Shown here in pieces: positions 37,405 through 46,609 of a stretch of DNA of 64,000 nt. Each line of letters starts with the position of its first letter. Within the stretch, counting starts at the first letter, position 1. Source of the stretch: Clostridiales bacterium (GTDB taxonomy: Bacteria; Bacillota; Clostridia; Oscillospirales; Oscillospiraceae). The stretch spans positions 21,964 through 85,963 of the forward strand of contig JAJPXL010000136.1 of assembly GCA_021205455.1 (NCBI GenBank), read 5' to 3'. A program made the translations under genes and the position numbers. The notes beneath the pieces are model-generated. The model searched no databases, had not been told where the DNA came from, and worked only from the letters and a program-made list of their open reading frames with translations.

Positions 37405-38064
37405 TCAACGCCTGCCGGCCCGGTTTTTGAGAATCTGCTCTTCATCGCTGGTGATTTTCTTATCATCGGGGGGCGTTTCAAAGTTGATGCCGCCCATGTC
37501 CGCAGCGCCAGCGCCTGTCACATTCGTCTGCTCCATGCACTCTTTGATGCTGTAGCCCTGAATCACCCGCTCGACGAACCGCTCATCCACCAGCTCCGCA
37601 CGGCTGGAAAAGGTGATGGGCTCCATCGTATCGTCAAACTCCATGCCCGTGTTCTCCCGCAGCTCCTTCTTGGTCAGGGAGGTGCTGCTGGCGTTCATGC
37701 GGTACATCTGGCGGAGAATCTTCTCCAGGTTCCGCATGGCATAGTCCATATCCTTTGCGGAGCTGATGGAGCTCAGGTCCAGCTTGGCCTCCTCCACAGC
37801 CAGCAGGCCGATGATGGCGTCATGGATGCGCTCCTTTTCCATGGCATCGCTGACGCGGGCTTCCCTTCGGCGCAGCACGTTCAGCCGGCCGGAATCCACC
37901 GTGTGCTGGAAGAACAGCCTGCACTCCTCCAGCTGTGCGGCGTATGCCGCAATGGTCTGGGCGTGCTCCTGCCGCTGGCGAATCTGTTTTACGGTCTTGT
38001 CAACAAAGGCGTCCTCAGGGCTGCGCTTGGAAAAAATTTTCGGCATATTCGGCATTTTCGTCAT
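37405..38064 (-). CDS. Helical 219 aa protein, candidate ESCRT-III-like substrate of the adjacent AAA+
   Basis: Basic N-terminus KIFSKRSPEDAFVDKTVKQIRQRQ then long predicted helices; no family recognised with certainty. Confidence 0.55.
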   Translation of the reverse strand: MTKMPNMPKIFSKRSPEDAFVDKTVKQIRQRQEHAQTIAAYAAQLEECRLFFQHTVDSGRLNVLRRREARVSDAMEKERIHDAIIGLLAVEEAKLDLSSISSAKDMDYAMRNLEKILRQMYRMNASSTSLTKKELRENTGMEFDDTMEPITFSSRAELVDERFVERVIQGYSIKECMEQTNVTGAGAADMGGINFETPPDDKKITSDEEQILKNRAGRR

Positions 38065-38089
38065 GCTCCTTTCTTAATTCCGCTGGGAT

Positions 38090-39358
38090 TCAGGTGTTGT
38101 AATTGTACTGCTCGTTAACGGCTTCGTTTTCTTCCGTATTCTCATTCAGTTCCGTGTCGAAGTTGATATCGAAATTCGTCGTCTGGTTCGTCTCCGTATT
38201 CTCCAGGACGGCGCGGTTCTTCCGCATCTCTTCCAGCTGCTCCGTTCTGCGTCGGGCGATCTGCTCGGAAATGGTGTCCACGGAGTAATCCTCCTCCTGG
38301 ACCTTCTCCATCCACGCCAGCATATTGCTGCGGATGGCCACCGCATCCTCGCCGTTCAGGACGCTCTTCCGGGCCGCGGCATACTTCACCGCAGCATCGG
38401 ACATCTCCCTGGCCACCGCGTACTGGGCTGCCAGGTGGGCGACCTGCTCATCCAGCAGGGCGATATACTGGGCATTGATGGTCTCGTCATAGACCACCGG
38501 CTGCTCGTTCAAAGCGATACGGAAGGTTTCCGCCTTCTGATAGGCCGTCAAAAGCTGCACCTTGTTGCCGGCTGTGATGTCCTTCTGCTGGTCAATGGCA
38601 TACGCCATGTTGGCGTAGACGCCCAGCTCATCGTCGAACGCCCTCTCCTCGGCGGTGAGCCGGTCATTCTGGTCCACATGGGCTTTCAGCCTGCCGTAGA
38701 GCCGCTGACCTTCCTCCGTCTCCTGCATCTCCTTGAGGCGCTTTTTAAACGCCTCCACCTGCTTCCACTTTTCATCGACCAGGGCATCCGCGGCACGGAT
38801 GGTCTTTTCCAGGTTGTCGATCTCCTCATAGGTGTGGATGATGTTGTCGTACTTTTCCATATACTTGACCCGGGCCGCCAAAATCTGCTCCTTGCGGTCC
38901 TCCTGATCCTCAGGAATGTTGTCCCTCAGGAACAGGACGCCCGCACTGAGGGCGTTCATAGCCCACTCCGCCTTGTTGGGGGAGCCGTCCTCTACGGCGG
39001 TCTTCCATGCCCGGGCCGCATAGAGCAGCACCCGGTCAATGCCCTCAATTTGGTCAAAAATCGTGGGGGCGTTGTCGATTTTCTTCAGAATCGCGTTGCG
39101 GGTCATCTCCATATCGCCGCAGGGCTGATTCTCATTGCTCTTCGTATCCGGCAGCTGGCCCTGGGCAAACTGGATGCTGCGCAGCGTGCTGACGATTTCC
39201 TCGCCTTTGCTCCGGTTCTCGCTCATAACGGCGGCAGGGGATTCCTCCTTCTGCGGCGCCAGGCCCACAGCGACCTTCACGTCTTCGATCACCTTGCCTA
39301 CCCCGCTGGCAGATGAACGGGATGCGGTCCGCTTCTTGTTTTTTCCCGTAAATGGCAT
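38090..39358 (-). CDS. Helical/coiled-coil orphan protein (422 aa)
   Basis: Long K/E-rich helical translation, Asn/Glu-rich C-tail (NETTEENEAVNEQYNYNT-like); spacing consistent with the operon. Confidence 0.6.
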   Translation of the reverse strand: MPFTGKNKKRTASRSSASGVGKVIEDVKVAVGLAPQKEESPAAVMSENRSKGEEIVSTLRSIQFAQGQLPDTKSNENQPCGDMEMTRNAILKKIDNAPTIFDQIEGIDRVLLYAARAWKTAVEDGSPNKAEWAMNALSAGVLFLRDNIPEDQEDRKEQILAARVKYMEKYDNIIHTYEEIDNLEKTIRAADALVDEKWKQVEAFKKRLKEMQETEEGQRLYGRLKAHVDQNDRLTAEERAFDDELGVYANMAYAIDQQKDITAGNKVQLLTAYQKAETFRIALNEQPVVYDETINAQYIALLDEQVAHLAAQYAVAREMSDAAVKYAAARKSVLNGEDAVAIRSNMLAWMEKVQEEDYSVDTISEQIARRRTEQLEEMRKNRAVLENTETNQTTNFDINFDTELNENTEENEAVNEQYNYNT

Positions 39359-39430
39359 ACTTTTGTCCTCTCTTTCGTTTGATTGATTCAGGATGGATGA
39401 TGGTTGGGTTCTGTATTGTTTGTGCCGATG

Positions 39431-41035
39431 CTACCTCCTGTTGGCGCGTTCCTCCAGGATGCGGCTGGCTGTTTCACTGTCTAACTCGGAGGCTGCGTCG
39501 TGCGCCGCCGGTTGGACGCTCTCCAGGAGCGTTTGCAGGGTATCGGTCAGGTCGATGTTGCCGGTCTCCGAAACGGTCTGATACTCCGTGTCGGCGTTCT
39601 CCAGCGCGATTCCATAGCTGTACAGCTGGCCCTGCACTGCAGTAACTGCGTCCGTGCCGGAGGACTTGATGCGCAGGTACTCCCTGTATTTGTCAAAATA
39701 TCCGTCCGAGACTATGAGGTACCGCTCGCAGCCCTCACAGTACTGGTCGAACTCCCCCTTGGTATAGAGGTTGTTCCCACAATACAGCAGCACATTGACC
39801 GTGCGCCGCACCGTCCAATGGTCGCCGCGGTTCTCCGCCCGCTTCATGCGCACCACAAATTTGTCGATCCAGCGGATGCGCGTCCTGGGCAGCGGGTGGT
39901 TCCGCGCCTTCAAAAGGCTCTGCTGCATGGCGTCCCATTCCCCCTCCGAGGCCTCCCGGATCTGGAACGGCGACGTTCCCTTTCGGTAGGCCCACTCAGG
40001 CCAGGGCAACTCAGCCAGGGCGGACAGCTCCGGCTCCGCAAACACAACGTGGCTTTCCTGCAAGGGGTAATCCTTGGGCAGCGGCCCAAACTGACGCACC
40101 AGAATGTCGATCAGCCGCTCCGACTCGTTCTTATTCCTGGCGGAGCGCCGCAGGCGCTGGATGCGCTCCTCCATCGCCGTGATGCCGTTGTCGCAGAGGC
40201 AGCGGAACAGGGCCGCATAGGTGATCGGCTGCTTCAGGGCGGAAAACAGGCCCTGGCAATAGGCCCGCAGACCGGGCTTGTACGTCCAGAAGTAGAGGAA
40301 ATTGGTATAGTCCAGCAGGGTTCCTTCGTCCCAGGCCTCATCCCGGGCAAAGCGGACATTCCCCATCAGCGTTTTCAACCCGTCAAACGTGAAGGTGCCC
40401 AGCTCAAGGAACTGATCCCCAATCTTCTCCCGCAGCCGGTCGAAGAAGCACAGATTCTCCTTATCCAACAGCAGCTCCCGGGCGTTCCTGCAAAGGCTCT
40501 GGCCGGTTTCACTGTCCGCATAGGCCAGGACACTGCCCGGCCCGGTGTACAGGGCCAGCACCTCTTCCGTCATCTCCATCGGGCCGACCAGGACGATGGT
40601 ATCCCGACAGCTGTGAAACCGCTGTATCAACCTGTCCAGCAGCCGGGCCTTCGAGGGATAATCCGGCTGGAACAGCCGGGCAAATGCCTCCATGCGGAAC
40701 ACGAATGCGGATTCCCCGTTCTTCCTTCCCAGCTCCTTCACCAGCCACTGGACGGCCTTCTCCTGGTCCAAATCAATACAGACCTGCCCCTGAAAGTCGG
40801 GCTTGAACCAAAGGCTTCTGGCATAGTACTGGTGATAGCTGTCCGCATCCAACAGGGTCAGCTTCATCTGGCTGCCCACCGCGTCCAGGAAGTAGGTATA
40901 GCGATACCCGCTCCGGCGCAGGGAAAGCCGAAGCCAATCGTCCAGCTTCAGCTGGAGCGTACTGTCCAGAAAGTAGGTCTCGCCCTCGTGCTGGAACACG
41001 AAATACAGCTGTTTATGTGTGGAAAACAAACGCAC
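39431..41035 (-). CDS. Orphan 534 aa protein
   Basis: Long ORF in the co-directional array; no recognisable motif. Confidence 0.6.
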   Translation of the reverse strand: MRLFSTHKQLYFVFQHEGETYFLDSTLQLKLDDWLRLSLRRSGYRYTYFLDAVGSQMKLTLLDADSYHQYYARSLWFKPDFQGQVCIDLDQEKAVQWLVKELGRKNGESAFVFRMEAFARLFQPDYPSKARLLDRLIQRFHSCRDTIVLVGPMEMTEEVLALYTGPGSVLAYADSETGQSLCRNARELLLDKENLCFFDRLREKIGDQFLELGTFTFDGLKTLMGNVRFARDEAWDEGTLLDYTNFLYFWTYKPGLRAYCQGLFSALKQPITYAALFRCLCDNGITAMEERIQRLRRSARNKNESERLIDILVRQFGPLPKDYPLQESHVVFAEPELSALAELPWPEWAYRKGTSPFQIREASEGEWDAMQQSLLKARNHPLPRTRIRWIDKFVVRMKRAENRGDHWTVRRTVNVLLYCGNNLYTKGEFDQYCEGCERYLIVSDGYFDKYREYLRIKSSGTDAVTAVQGQLYSYGIALENADTEYQTVSETGNIDLTDTLQTLLESVQPAAHDAASELDSETASRILEERANRR

Positions 41036-41065
41036 CCCTCCTCTCCTGCCGAAGTGTCGTTTCCC

Positions 41066-41557
41066 TTATTCCACGCCCACCAGGGAAATCGGAGCAGACA
41101 TGGTTTGCTTCTGGCCGTTGCGCAGCAGTACGCTGACCCTGAGCCGCTCCTGGAGCCGGAGGCCAACCTGCTGAAGCCCCGGCTCTTTCAGGTTGGGGAC
41201 GGAAACGCTGATTTCCTTCCGGGCGCCGCCCTTCTCCGTCACCAGCGTCAGGGAAAGATCGTCCCCTTCGGGGTTGCGGGCAAACTCCTGGTCGCACCAT
41301 ACCTCGCCCTGCTCCAGCTCAGTCCCGCTGGCAAAGAGCTGACACGCCGTTTCATCCAAAACCAGCTGCTCCCCGCTGGCCTTCCAGCGGAAGCAGAGCA
41401 CCCCCAGCTTCATGTCCTTCAAGTACTCTTTCCGGTACTGGTTGGCGTAGTCCATCAGGGGCGCGTTGTCATCGCCGATGACGCTGACCTCCGGAAAATG
41501 GCAGTATGGGCACTCCGTATCCACATAGCTGCCCCCGCATACAATACAAGTTTTCAT
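41066..41557 (-). CDS. Small zinc-ribbon protein
   Basis: MKTCIVCGGSYVDTECPYCHFPEV (two CxxC). Confidence 0.65.
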   Translation of the reverse strand: MKTCIVCGGSYVDTECPYCHFPEVSVIGDDNAPLMDYANQYRKEYLKDMKLGVLCFRWKASGEQLVLDETACQLFASGTELEQGEVWCDQEFARNPEGDDLSLTLVTEKGGARKEISVSVPNLKEPGLQQVGLRLQERLRVSVLLRNGQKQTMSAPISLVGVE

Positions 41558-41584
41558 CGAATCTTCCGCCTTCCTCACCATGCT

Positions 41585-43396
41585 TTAATGGCTGCTTACC
41601 TTTTCCTGGTAGCTTTTGATGGCCTGCCGCGCCTCCGAGAGGGTGCGCTCCGCCTGATTCATCTCATCCTGCAATCCCTTTGCCAGCGAGAACGGCTTCC
41701 GGTCAAAGAACCTGCTGTCCTCCTCCAGCCGCTTCACAATCACATTCATCGCGGACAGGCGCGTTTGCAGGCTTGCCAGCTCGGTTTCCTTTTGGGTCAT
41801 GCCCTGGAACTCCAGCTCCAGCTGCTGATAGTCCTCAACGGCCTTCTGCTGGCGGGCCTGCGCCTCCGCCTGCCGCTCTGCCAGCAGCGCCCGCTGCTGC
41901 TCCTGCGCCTCGTTCTCCCGCTGCAGTCGGCTGATTTCCTGGTTCATTTGTTCGCAGTCCTTTATCCTGCGCTGCAAATCCGCCTGCTGCTGTGCCAGGG
42001 TGGCCTGGATCTTGTCCTCATTCTTCTGCTCCAGGGAGGCGTTCAACGCCTCTACCTCCGCCGTCATCTGCCTGGTCTTGTTGTCCACCGCCTGGATGGA
42101 GCGCAGCATACTCTCTTTTTTCGTTTTGACTGCGTCCAGCGCATCGTCGGCCTTCCGGTATGCGGCCTCTGCCTCGGCAAGGGCCTGGCGCTCCGCCTCG
42201 CTCTCCCGGAGCTTGCACGCAATGCCCTCCTGCAGCTCCGCCTGCTTCTTCCGGCTCTCCTCCACATCCTGGGTATGCAGCTCCAGCTGAGCGTTCAGCT
42301 CGGGCAAGACTGCGCTCTCCAGCCTCACGCGTTCCGCTTCCTGCACGTCCACCTGCGCTCGAAGGTCGGCTTCCATCTGCCGCAGGGCGTCGTTCTCCTG
42401 TCTGAGCGTATCCGCCCGATCGCCATATTGACGGTTCTTCTGTTCCAGCGCCGGATTCCCATGCTCCAGGCTGGCGATTTCCGCGACAAGCTCCTGCGTG
42501 CGGGTTTGCAGCGTCTCCTTCTCGTTTTTCAGCTGCTCCGCAAGGGGCGCCTTTTCCGCAAGGAGGGCCGCCTGCGCCTCCTTCTGACAGGTGAAGTGGT
42601 CAATGGCGGTGCAGGTCTCCTGATACGTCTGCTCCACCTCCGCCAGGGACGTTTGCAGCGCCGCAAGCTCGGCCTGCTGCCCCTCCAGCGCATCCTGATG
42701 CTGCCGGAGCTTCTGCGTCTCGGCAGCCAACGCCGCATTGCCTTCCGCAAGCGTCTGAATCTCCGACTGCAAGGCCGCAATATCGGCCTGGCTGGCTGCC
42801 CTGGCGCTGTCCAGCGCCTGCCGCTGGCCGGTAAGCTGCTCCCGGGTGGTTTGCAGCTCCTGCACAGATTCCTCCAGGGCGCGATTCTCCGCCCGCAGTC
42901 CTTCCAGGTCCAGCTGACGCAGGCTGTCCAGCTGAGCCGTCAGCGCCTGCCGCTCCGTTTGCAGGCGTTCGGCATCCTGCCGGCGCGTCTGCAATCGCTG
43001 GAGTTCCGCCCGGAGCTCTGCCACTTCCGCCTCCAGCTCTGCGGCGGCGGCCGCCTCCTGCTCCAGCTTTCCCTGCTCCTGCTCATAGGCGCTCACCTTC
43101 TGCTGGAGCGCCTGGGTGCGTTCCTGAAGCCGACGGTAGCGGGATTCGGCGGAAAGGGCCTGGGCATTGTTCTTTTCAATTTTGACAGGCAAATTGCACA
43201 GCCAAATCAGCTTGCTGGTCAGCTCATCGGAATCGCCCACCGGGCTGGTTTCTATCTTCTGTTGCGCCTTCTTTACGTCCAGCTCCAGATTTTGGAACAT
43301 CCCCAACAGCTCGTTCAGCGTCAGGTCGTCCCGGTCTCGGAATTTTTGAATGTCACTGCTGACGTTATCAAATCTCATAGATGGCTCCTCCTGCAT
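41585..43396 (-). CDS. Long coiled-coil protein (about 600 aa)
   Basis: Continuous heptad-rich E/Q/L/A sequence from about residue 85 to 590. Confidence 0.75.
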   Translation of the reverse strand: MQEEPSMRFDNVSSDIQKFRDRDDLTLNELLGMFQNLELDVKKAQQKIETSPVGDSDELTSKLIWLCNLPVKIEKNNAQALSAESRYRRLQERTQALQQKVSAYEQEQGKLEQEAAAAAELEAEVAELRAELQRLQTRRQDAERLQTERQALTAQLDSLRQLDLEGLRAENRALEESVQELQTTREQLTGQRQALDSARAASQADIAALQSEIQTLAEGNAALAAETQKLRQHQDALEGQQAELAALQTSLAEVEQTYQETCTAIDHFTCQKEAQAALLAEKAPLAEQLKNEKETLQTRTQELVAEIASLEHGNPALEQKNRQYGDRADTLRQENDALRQMEADLRAQVDVQEAERVRLESAVLPELNAQLELHTQDVEESRKKQAELQEGIACKLRESEAERQALAEAEAAYRKADDALDAVKTKKESMLRSIQAVDNKTRQMTAEVEALNASLEQKNEDKIQATLAQQQADLQRRIKDCEQMNQEISRLQRENEAQEQQRALLAERQAEAQARQQKAVEDYQQLELEFQGMTQKETELASLQTRLSAMNVIVKRLEEDSRFFDRKPFSLAKGLQDEMNQAERTLSEARQAIKSYQEKVSSH

Positions 43397-43428
43397 CAGA
43401 TAGGTTTAGGATACGCCTTCTGACCGCC

Positions 43429-45195
43429 CTATGTCCCACTCTCCGTGACAAACTTGGCCTCCGTCAGGCCAAACATCTTGTTATAATCGGACAGTTCAAT
43501 GGGGATGGTATGCCCCACAGACCTGGTCGTCGGCTCATAGTACTGCACCAGCATGGATACGATTTCAGACTCATCCATGGTAAAGCCGATGTGATGGAGC
43601 GGCTTTGAATACTTGTTGGGGAACTGCCGCTGATACTCATCCGTCATGTCCTGGTACGCCTTTATGATTTTATCCTGCATCGTGGGGGTCAGCGGCAGGA
43701 TGGTACCGGCGTGGGCGTCCTCATCCGTGCCGATCGACAGGTGCGTGATCGCGCTGGCGCCGTTTACGAAGGACGTGGGCGTTCCGGCGCTGCCGGACGC
43801 GCCGGATTGGCCGCAAATCCAGTACTCGTGTTTTGGAATCAGCTCCTGCCGGAAATTGATGGCGTAATGGAAGCGCTTATCCGTTTCGGTATAAATGCCG
43901 ATGCCATAGGGCGCTGTGCGCTTGATGGTCATAATGCCGGAGGCCAGCAGGGCCGCCCCCATGGAGACCGCGTATTCCCGGTCCTTCCCCAGGCTGTACT
44001 GGAACCGGCGGTCCCCGGTCCGGGAACGCTCAAAGTACCATTCCACCTGCTTTTGCACCAGGATAAACTTTCCGAATCCGCCAGCCAGCACCACATAGAA
44101 GTCGGGCTTGTTATGCTTCTTCGTCCAGGCCGTGACCTCTTTCATGCACTTTTCCAGCGTCGGGGCGATGATTTCATTATACGCCTGCATGAGGTGGGCA
44201 AAGGTGACGATGACCGGCTTTCTGCCATAGCGGATTTTGGCGAATTGCTCCGTATTGTCCAGCAAGTCGGTCAGCTCCGCGCCGCACTCCTCCACCGCAT
44301 ACCAGAGGCGTTTTTGGTTGTCGCTGCTGGAGTCCTTGCCGTTCTCTCCTCCGGCGTCCAGGGAGACCTGATCCATCAGCTTATTTTCCAGGGAGCTGAC
44401 CGCCTTCCGAAAGCTGGCATTCTTCGGAATGGCATCCGCATCGCCCCCCGTCGCCTCCGCGATGGCGAGCTGCATCACCCGCTCCATATACGCGATACCG
44501 GCATTTCCGATTTTGCCGTTTTCATTTTCCCCAAAGCCGGTACGGTACAGCACCTTAATTTCCACAGAGGCGCCCTGGGAATGCACCTCTGTCAGGGTCA
44601 AATCCAGCGTGCCGCCGCCGTAGTCGATAATGAGGAGGCGATAGCTCTGGGGCGCCGTCTCCCGATACCGGTAGGCGAAATACGCGCTGGCCGCCGCCGG
44701 CTCGCTGACCACATTCACATTCCTGACCTCCGGGATGCTGTCACAAATATCCCGCAGGATGGTGCGCCCGTCCATCTGCCCGTGCCGGACGGCGTTCTGG
44801 GTCGTCCACACCTCCGGCGCGCAGATGACAAGGTTCTCGATTTCAGAGGCCGCGTGATTGCTCAGAATCCTGTGAATCTGCTGCTGGAGGAACGCCCCCG
44901 CCACCCGCTTGGGGGTGTACTCCGCCGAATAATTCCGGCTGCTGAGGATGCGCTGGTCCTGTTCGTTCAGCAGCATTTTGAACGCGGAGAAGGAAAGCGC
45001 CTCCGGGTCCTCCAGCTGGATATGGGCTTTGGCGCTGTATCCGGTCAGGAGGTTGCCGTCATCGTCAATGCAGGCAACAGAGGGGATCGCCTCAGGGTCC
45101 TTCTCCCCCGGTTTGCACAATTCGATTTTTTTCTCAATCTCGTCATAAAACGAAAAGCTGGAATAAGTACTGCCAAAATCAACGCCCAGGTTCAT
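43429..45195 (-). CDS. Hsp70/actin-fold ATPase with divergent C-terminal domain
   Basis: MNLGVDFGSTYSSFSFYD, NVVSEPAAASAYFAYRY, LLIIDYGGGTLDLTLTEV, YVVLAGGFGKFILVQKQVE; likely start at CAT 45193-45195. Confidence 0.85.
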   Translation of the reverse strand: MNLGVDFGSTYSSFSFYDEIEKKIELCKPGEKDPEAIPSVACIDDDGNLLTGYSAKAHIQLEDPEALSFSAFKMLLNEQDQRILSSRNYSAEYTPKRVAGAFLQQQIHRILSNHAASEIENLVICAPEVWTTQNAVRHGQMDGRTILRDICDSIPEVRNVNVVSEPAAASAYFAYRYRETAPQSYRLLIIDYGGGTLDLTLTEVHSQGASVEIKVLYRTGFGENENGKIGNAGIAYMERVMQLAIAEATGGDADAIPKNASFRKAVSSLENKLMDQVSLDAGGENGKDSSSDNQKRLWYAVEECGAELTDLLDNTEQFAKIRYGRKPVIVTFAHLMQAYNEIIAPTLEKCMKEVTAWTKKHNKPDFYVVLAGGFGKFILVQKQVEWYFERSRTGDRRFQYSLGKDREYAVSMGAALLASGIMTIKRTAPYGIGIYTETDKRFHYAINFRQELIPKHEYWICGQSGASGSAGTPTSFVNGASAITHLSIGTDEDAHAGTILPLTPTMQDKIIKAYQDMTDEYQRQFPNKYSKPLHHIGFTMDESEIVSMLVQYYEPTTRSVGHTIPIELSDYNKMFGLTEAKFVTESGT

Positions 45196-45311
45196 CCATG
45201 CCACCCCTAAACACCCGTCTCGCTCTGACGCATCCGCGCGCGCCATACCGTTCAGCCCGTGCGGAGCCCGCCTGCAAGGGGCCATTGTGCAGTCAAAACG
45301 AAACAGAAAAA

Positions 45312-45345
45312 ATTATACTGTGGTTATTATAACATAATCTATCAA
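45312..45345 (-). promoter_or_regulatory. AT-rich promoter region upstream of the Hsp70-like gene
   Basis: Two minus-strand TATAAT hexamers and a TTGATA in an AT-rich 240 bp gap; spacing not ideal. Confidence 0.35.
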
Positions 45346-45435
45346 ACTTTGGAATAGTTTTATATATTTTTTGTTTTCCTGTCAGCCGTTTTTCTGCGGA
45401 GGCAAGGCTGCCCTGCGCGTTTGTTCAGAGGTTCC

Positions 45436-46581
45436 CTAGCCCGTCACATTGCACTGACCGAACTGATTGCTTCCCACGGCCACCATTGTGCCGTCGGATC
45501 GCAGCCCCACCGTATGGTTATCCCCGGCGGCCACGGCTACGATATCCGTCCAGCCTTCCACATTGCACTGACCAAAGCTGTTGTCCCCCACGGCCACCGC
45601 TCTGCCGTCAGACCGCAGGCCCACCGTGTACTCATCCCCGGCGGCCACTGCCAGAATGTCCGTCCAATCCTTCACATCGCATTGGTCACGGTTATTGTCT
45701 CCCACGGCCACAACGGTGCCGTCAAACCGCAGCCCCACCGTGTGGTTATCCCCGGCGGCTACGGCCACGATGTTGGTCCAACTGACCACGCTGCACTGAC
45801 CATAGAAGGCGCCTCCCACGGCGGTCACCGTGCCGTCGCACCGCAGCCCAACCGTGTGATGGTATCCGGCGGCTACGGCGGCCATCTCTGTCCAGCCGCC
45901 TACGCTGCACTGGCCGAAGGTGTTCCGCCCCACGGCTACCACGGTGCCGCCGGGCCGCAGGCCCACCGTGTGGTTGGCACCGGCGGTCACAGCAATGATA
46001 TTGGTCCAGCGCTGCACGTTGCACTGGCCATCGTCGTTCTCCCCCACGGCCGCAACGGTGCCGTCAGAACGCAGGCCCACAATATAACTGTCCCCGGCGG
46101 ACACTCCGATAATGTCCTTCCAGGACTTTACGCTATACTGGTCAAAGCGGTTATCCCCCGCCACAGCCACGGTTCCGTCCTCCCGTATGGCAATCGTCGT
46201 CTGCCTTCCGCAGGCAATTACGGAGCCGCGGCAAAAGCCCTTGCCGGCCTCCCCGCTCGCCGGCTGGTACCATTGGGGTTCCGTCCTGAACCGCGGCGCC
46301 CATCTGAGCCCTGCCGGTGTGTGGCAATTCGTGCAGATATGCTGCCGCAGCTTCGTGGAGACGTAGAAGGTCACGCCGCCGCAGGTGGGGCAGGTCAGCG
46401 CCCCCGGCACCAGCTTCCGCTGCCAGTCCGCAGTTAGGGCGGACACCGGCCTGGCCCCGGCAGGAAGAGGCGCGGTCAGCGTCCCATAGCGCTCATAGTC
46501 GCGGCTGCGGTCATAACCGCATTTGGGGCAAACCCACGGGTCGGAGCATTCCGCCCGGCAGACTGGACAAATCCATACCAT
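45436..46581 (-). CDS. Zinc-ribbon RCC1-type 7-blade beta-propeller protein A
   Basis: CPVCRAECSDPWVCPKCG, second CxxC pair, then seven 38-aa units AVAAGDNHTVGLRSDGTVVAVGxNxxGQCNVxxWTDI. Confidence 0.9.
   Translation of the reverse strand: MVWICPVCRAECSDPWVCPKCGYDRSRDYERYGTLTAPLPAGARPVSALTADWQRKLVPGALTCPTCGGVTFYVSTKLRQHICTNCHTPAGLRWAPRFRTEPQWYQPASGEAGKGFCRGSVIACGRQTTIAIREDGTVAVAGDNRFDQYSVKSWKDIIGVSAGDSYIVGLRSDGTVAAVGENDDGQCNVQRWTNIIAVTAGANHTVGLRPGGTVVAVGRNTFGQCSVGGWTEMAAVAAGYHHTVGLRCDGTVTAVGGAFYGQCSVVSWTNIVAVAAGDNHTVGLRFDGTVVAVGDNNRDQCDVKDWTDILAVAAGDEYTVGLRSDGRAVAVGDNSFGQCNVEGWTDIVAVAAGDNHTVGLRSDGTMVAVGSNQFGQCNVTG
45439..46228 (-). repeat. Seven 114-bp RCC1 repeat units
   Basis: 38-aa periodicity counted in the translation. 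Confidence 0.9.
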
Positions 46582-46609
46582 TGTGTTCTTCCTCTTTCAT
46601 TGGGTGCGG

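Noticed and set aside
39500-43423. 1307-codon plus-strand ORF antisense to four operon genes
   Set aside because: Low-complexity L/R/Q/H/G-rich translation, typical of a shadow ORF opposite GC-rich coding DNA; the minus-strand products have clear domain or heptad structure.
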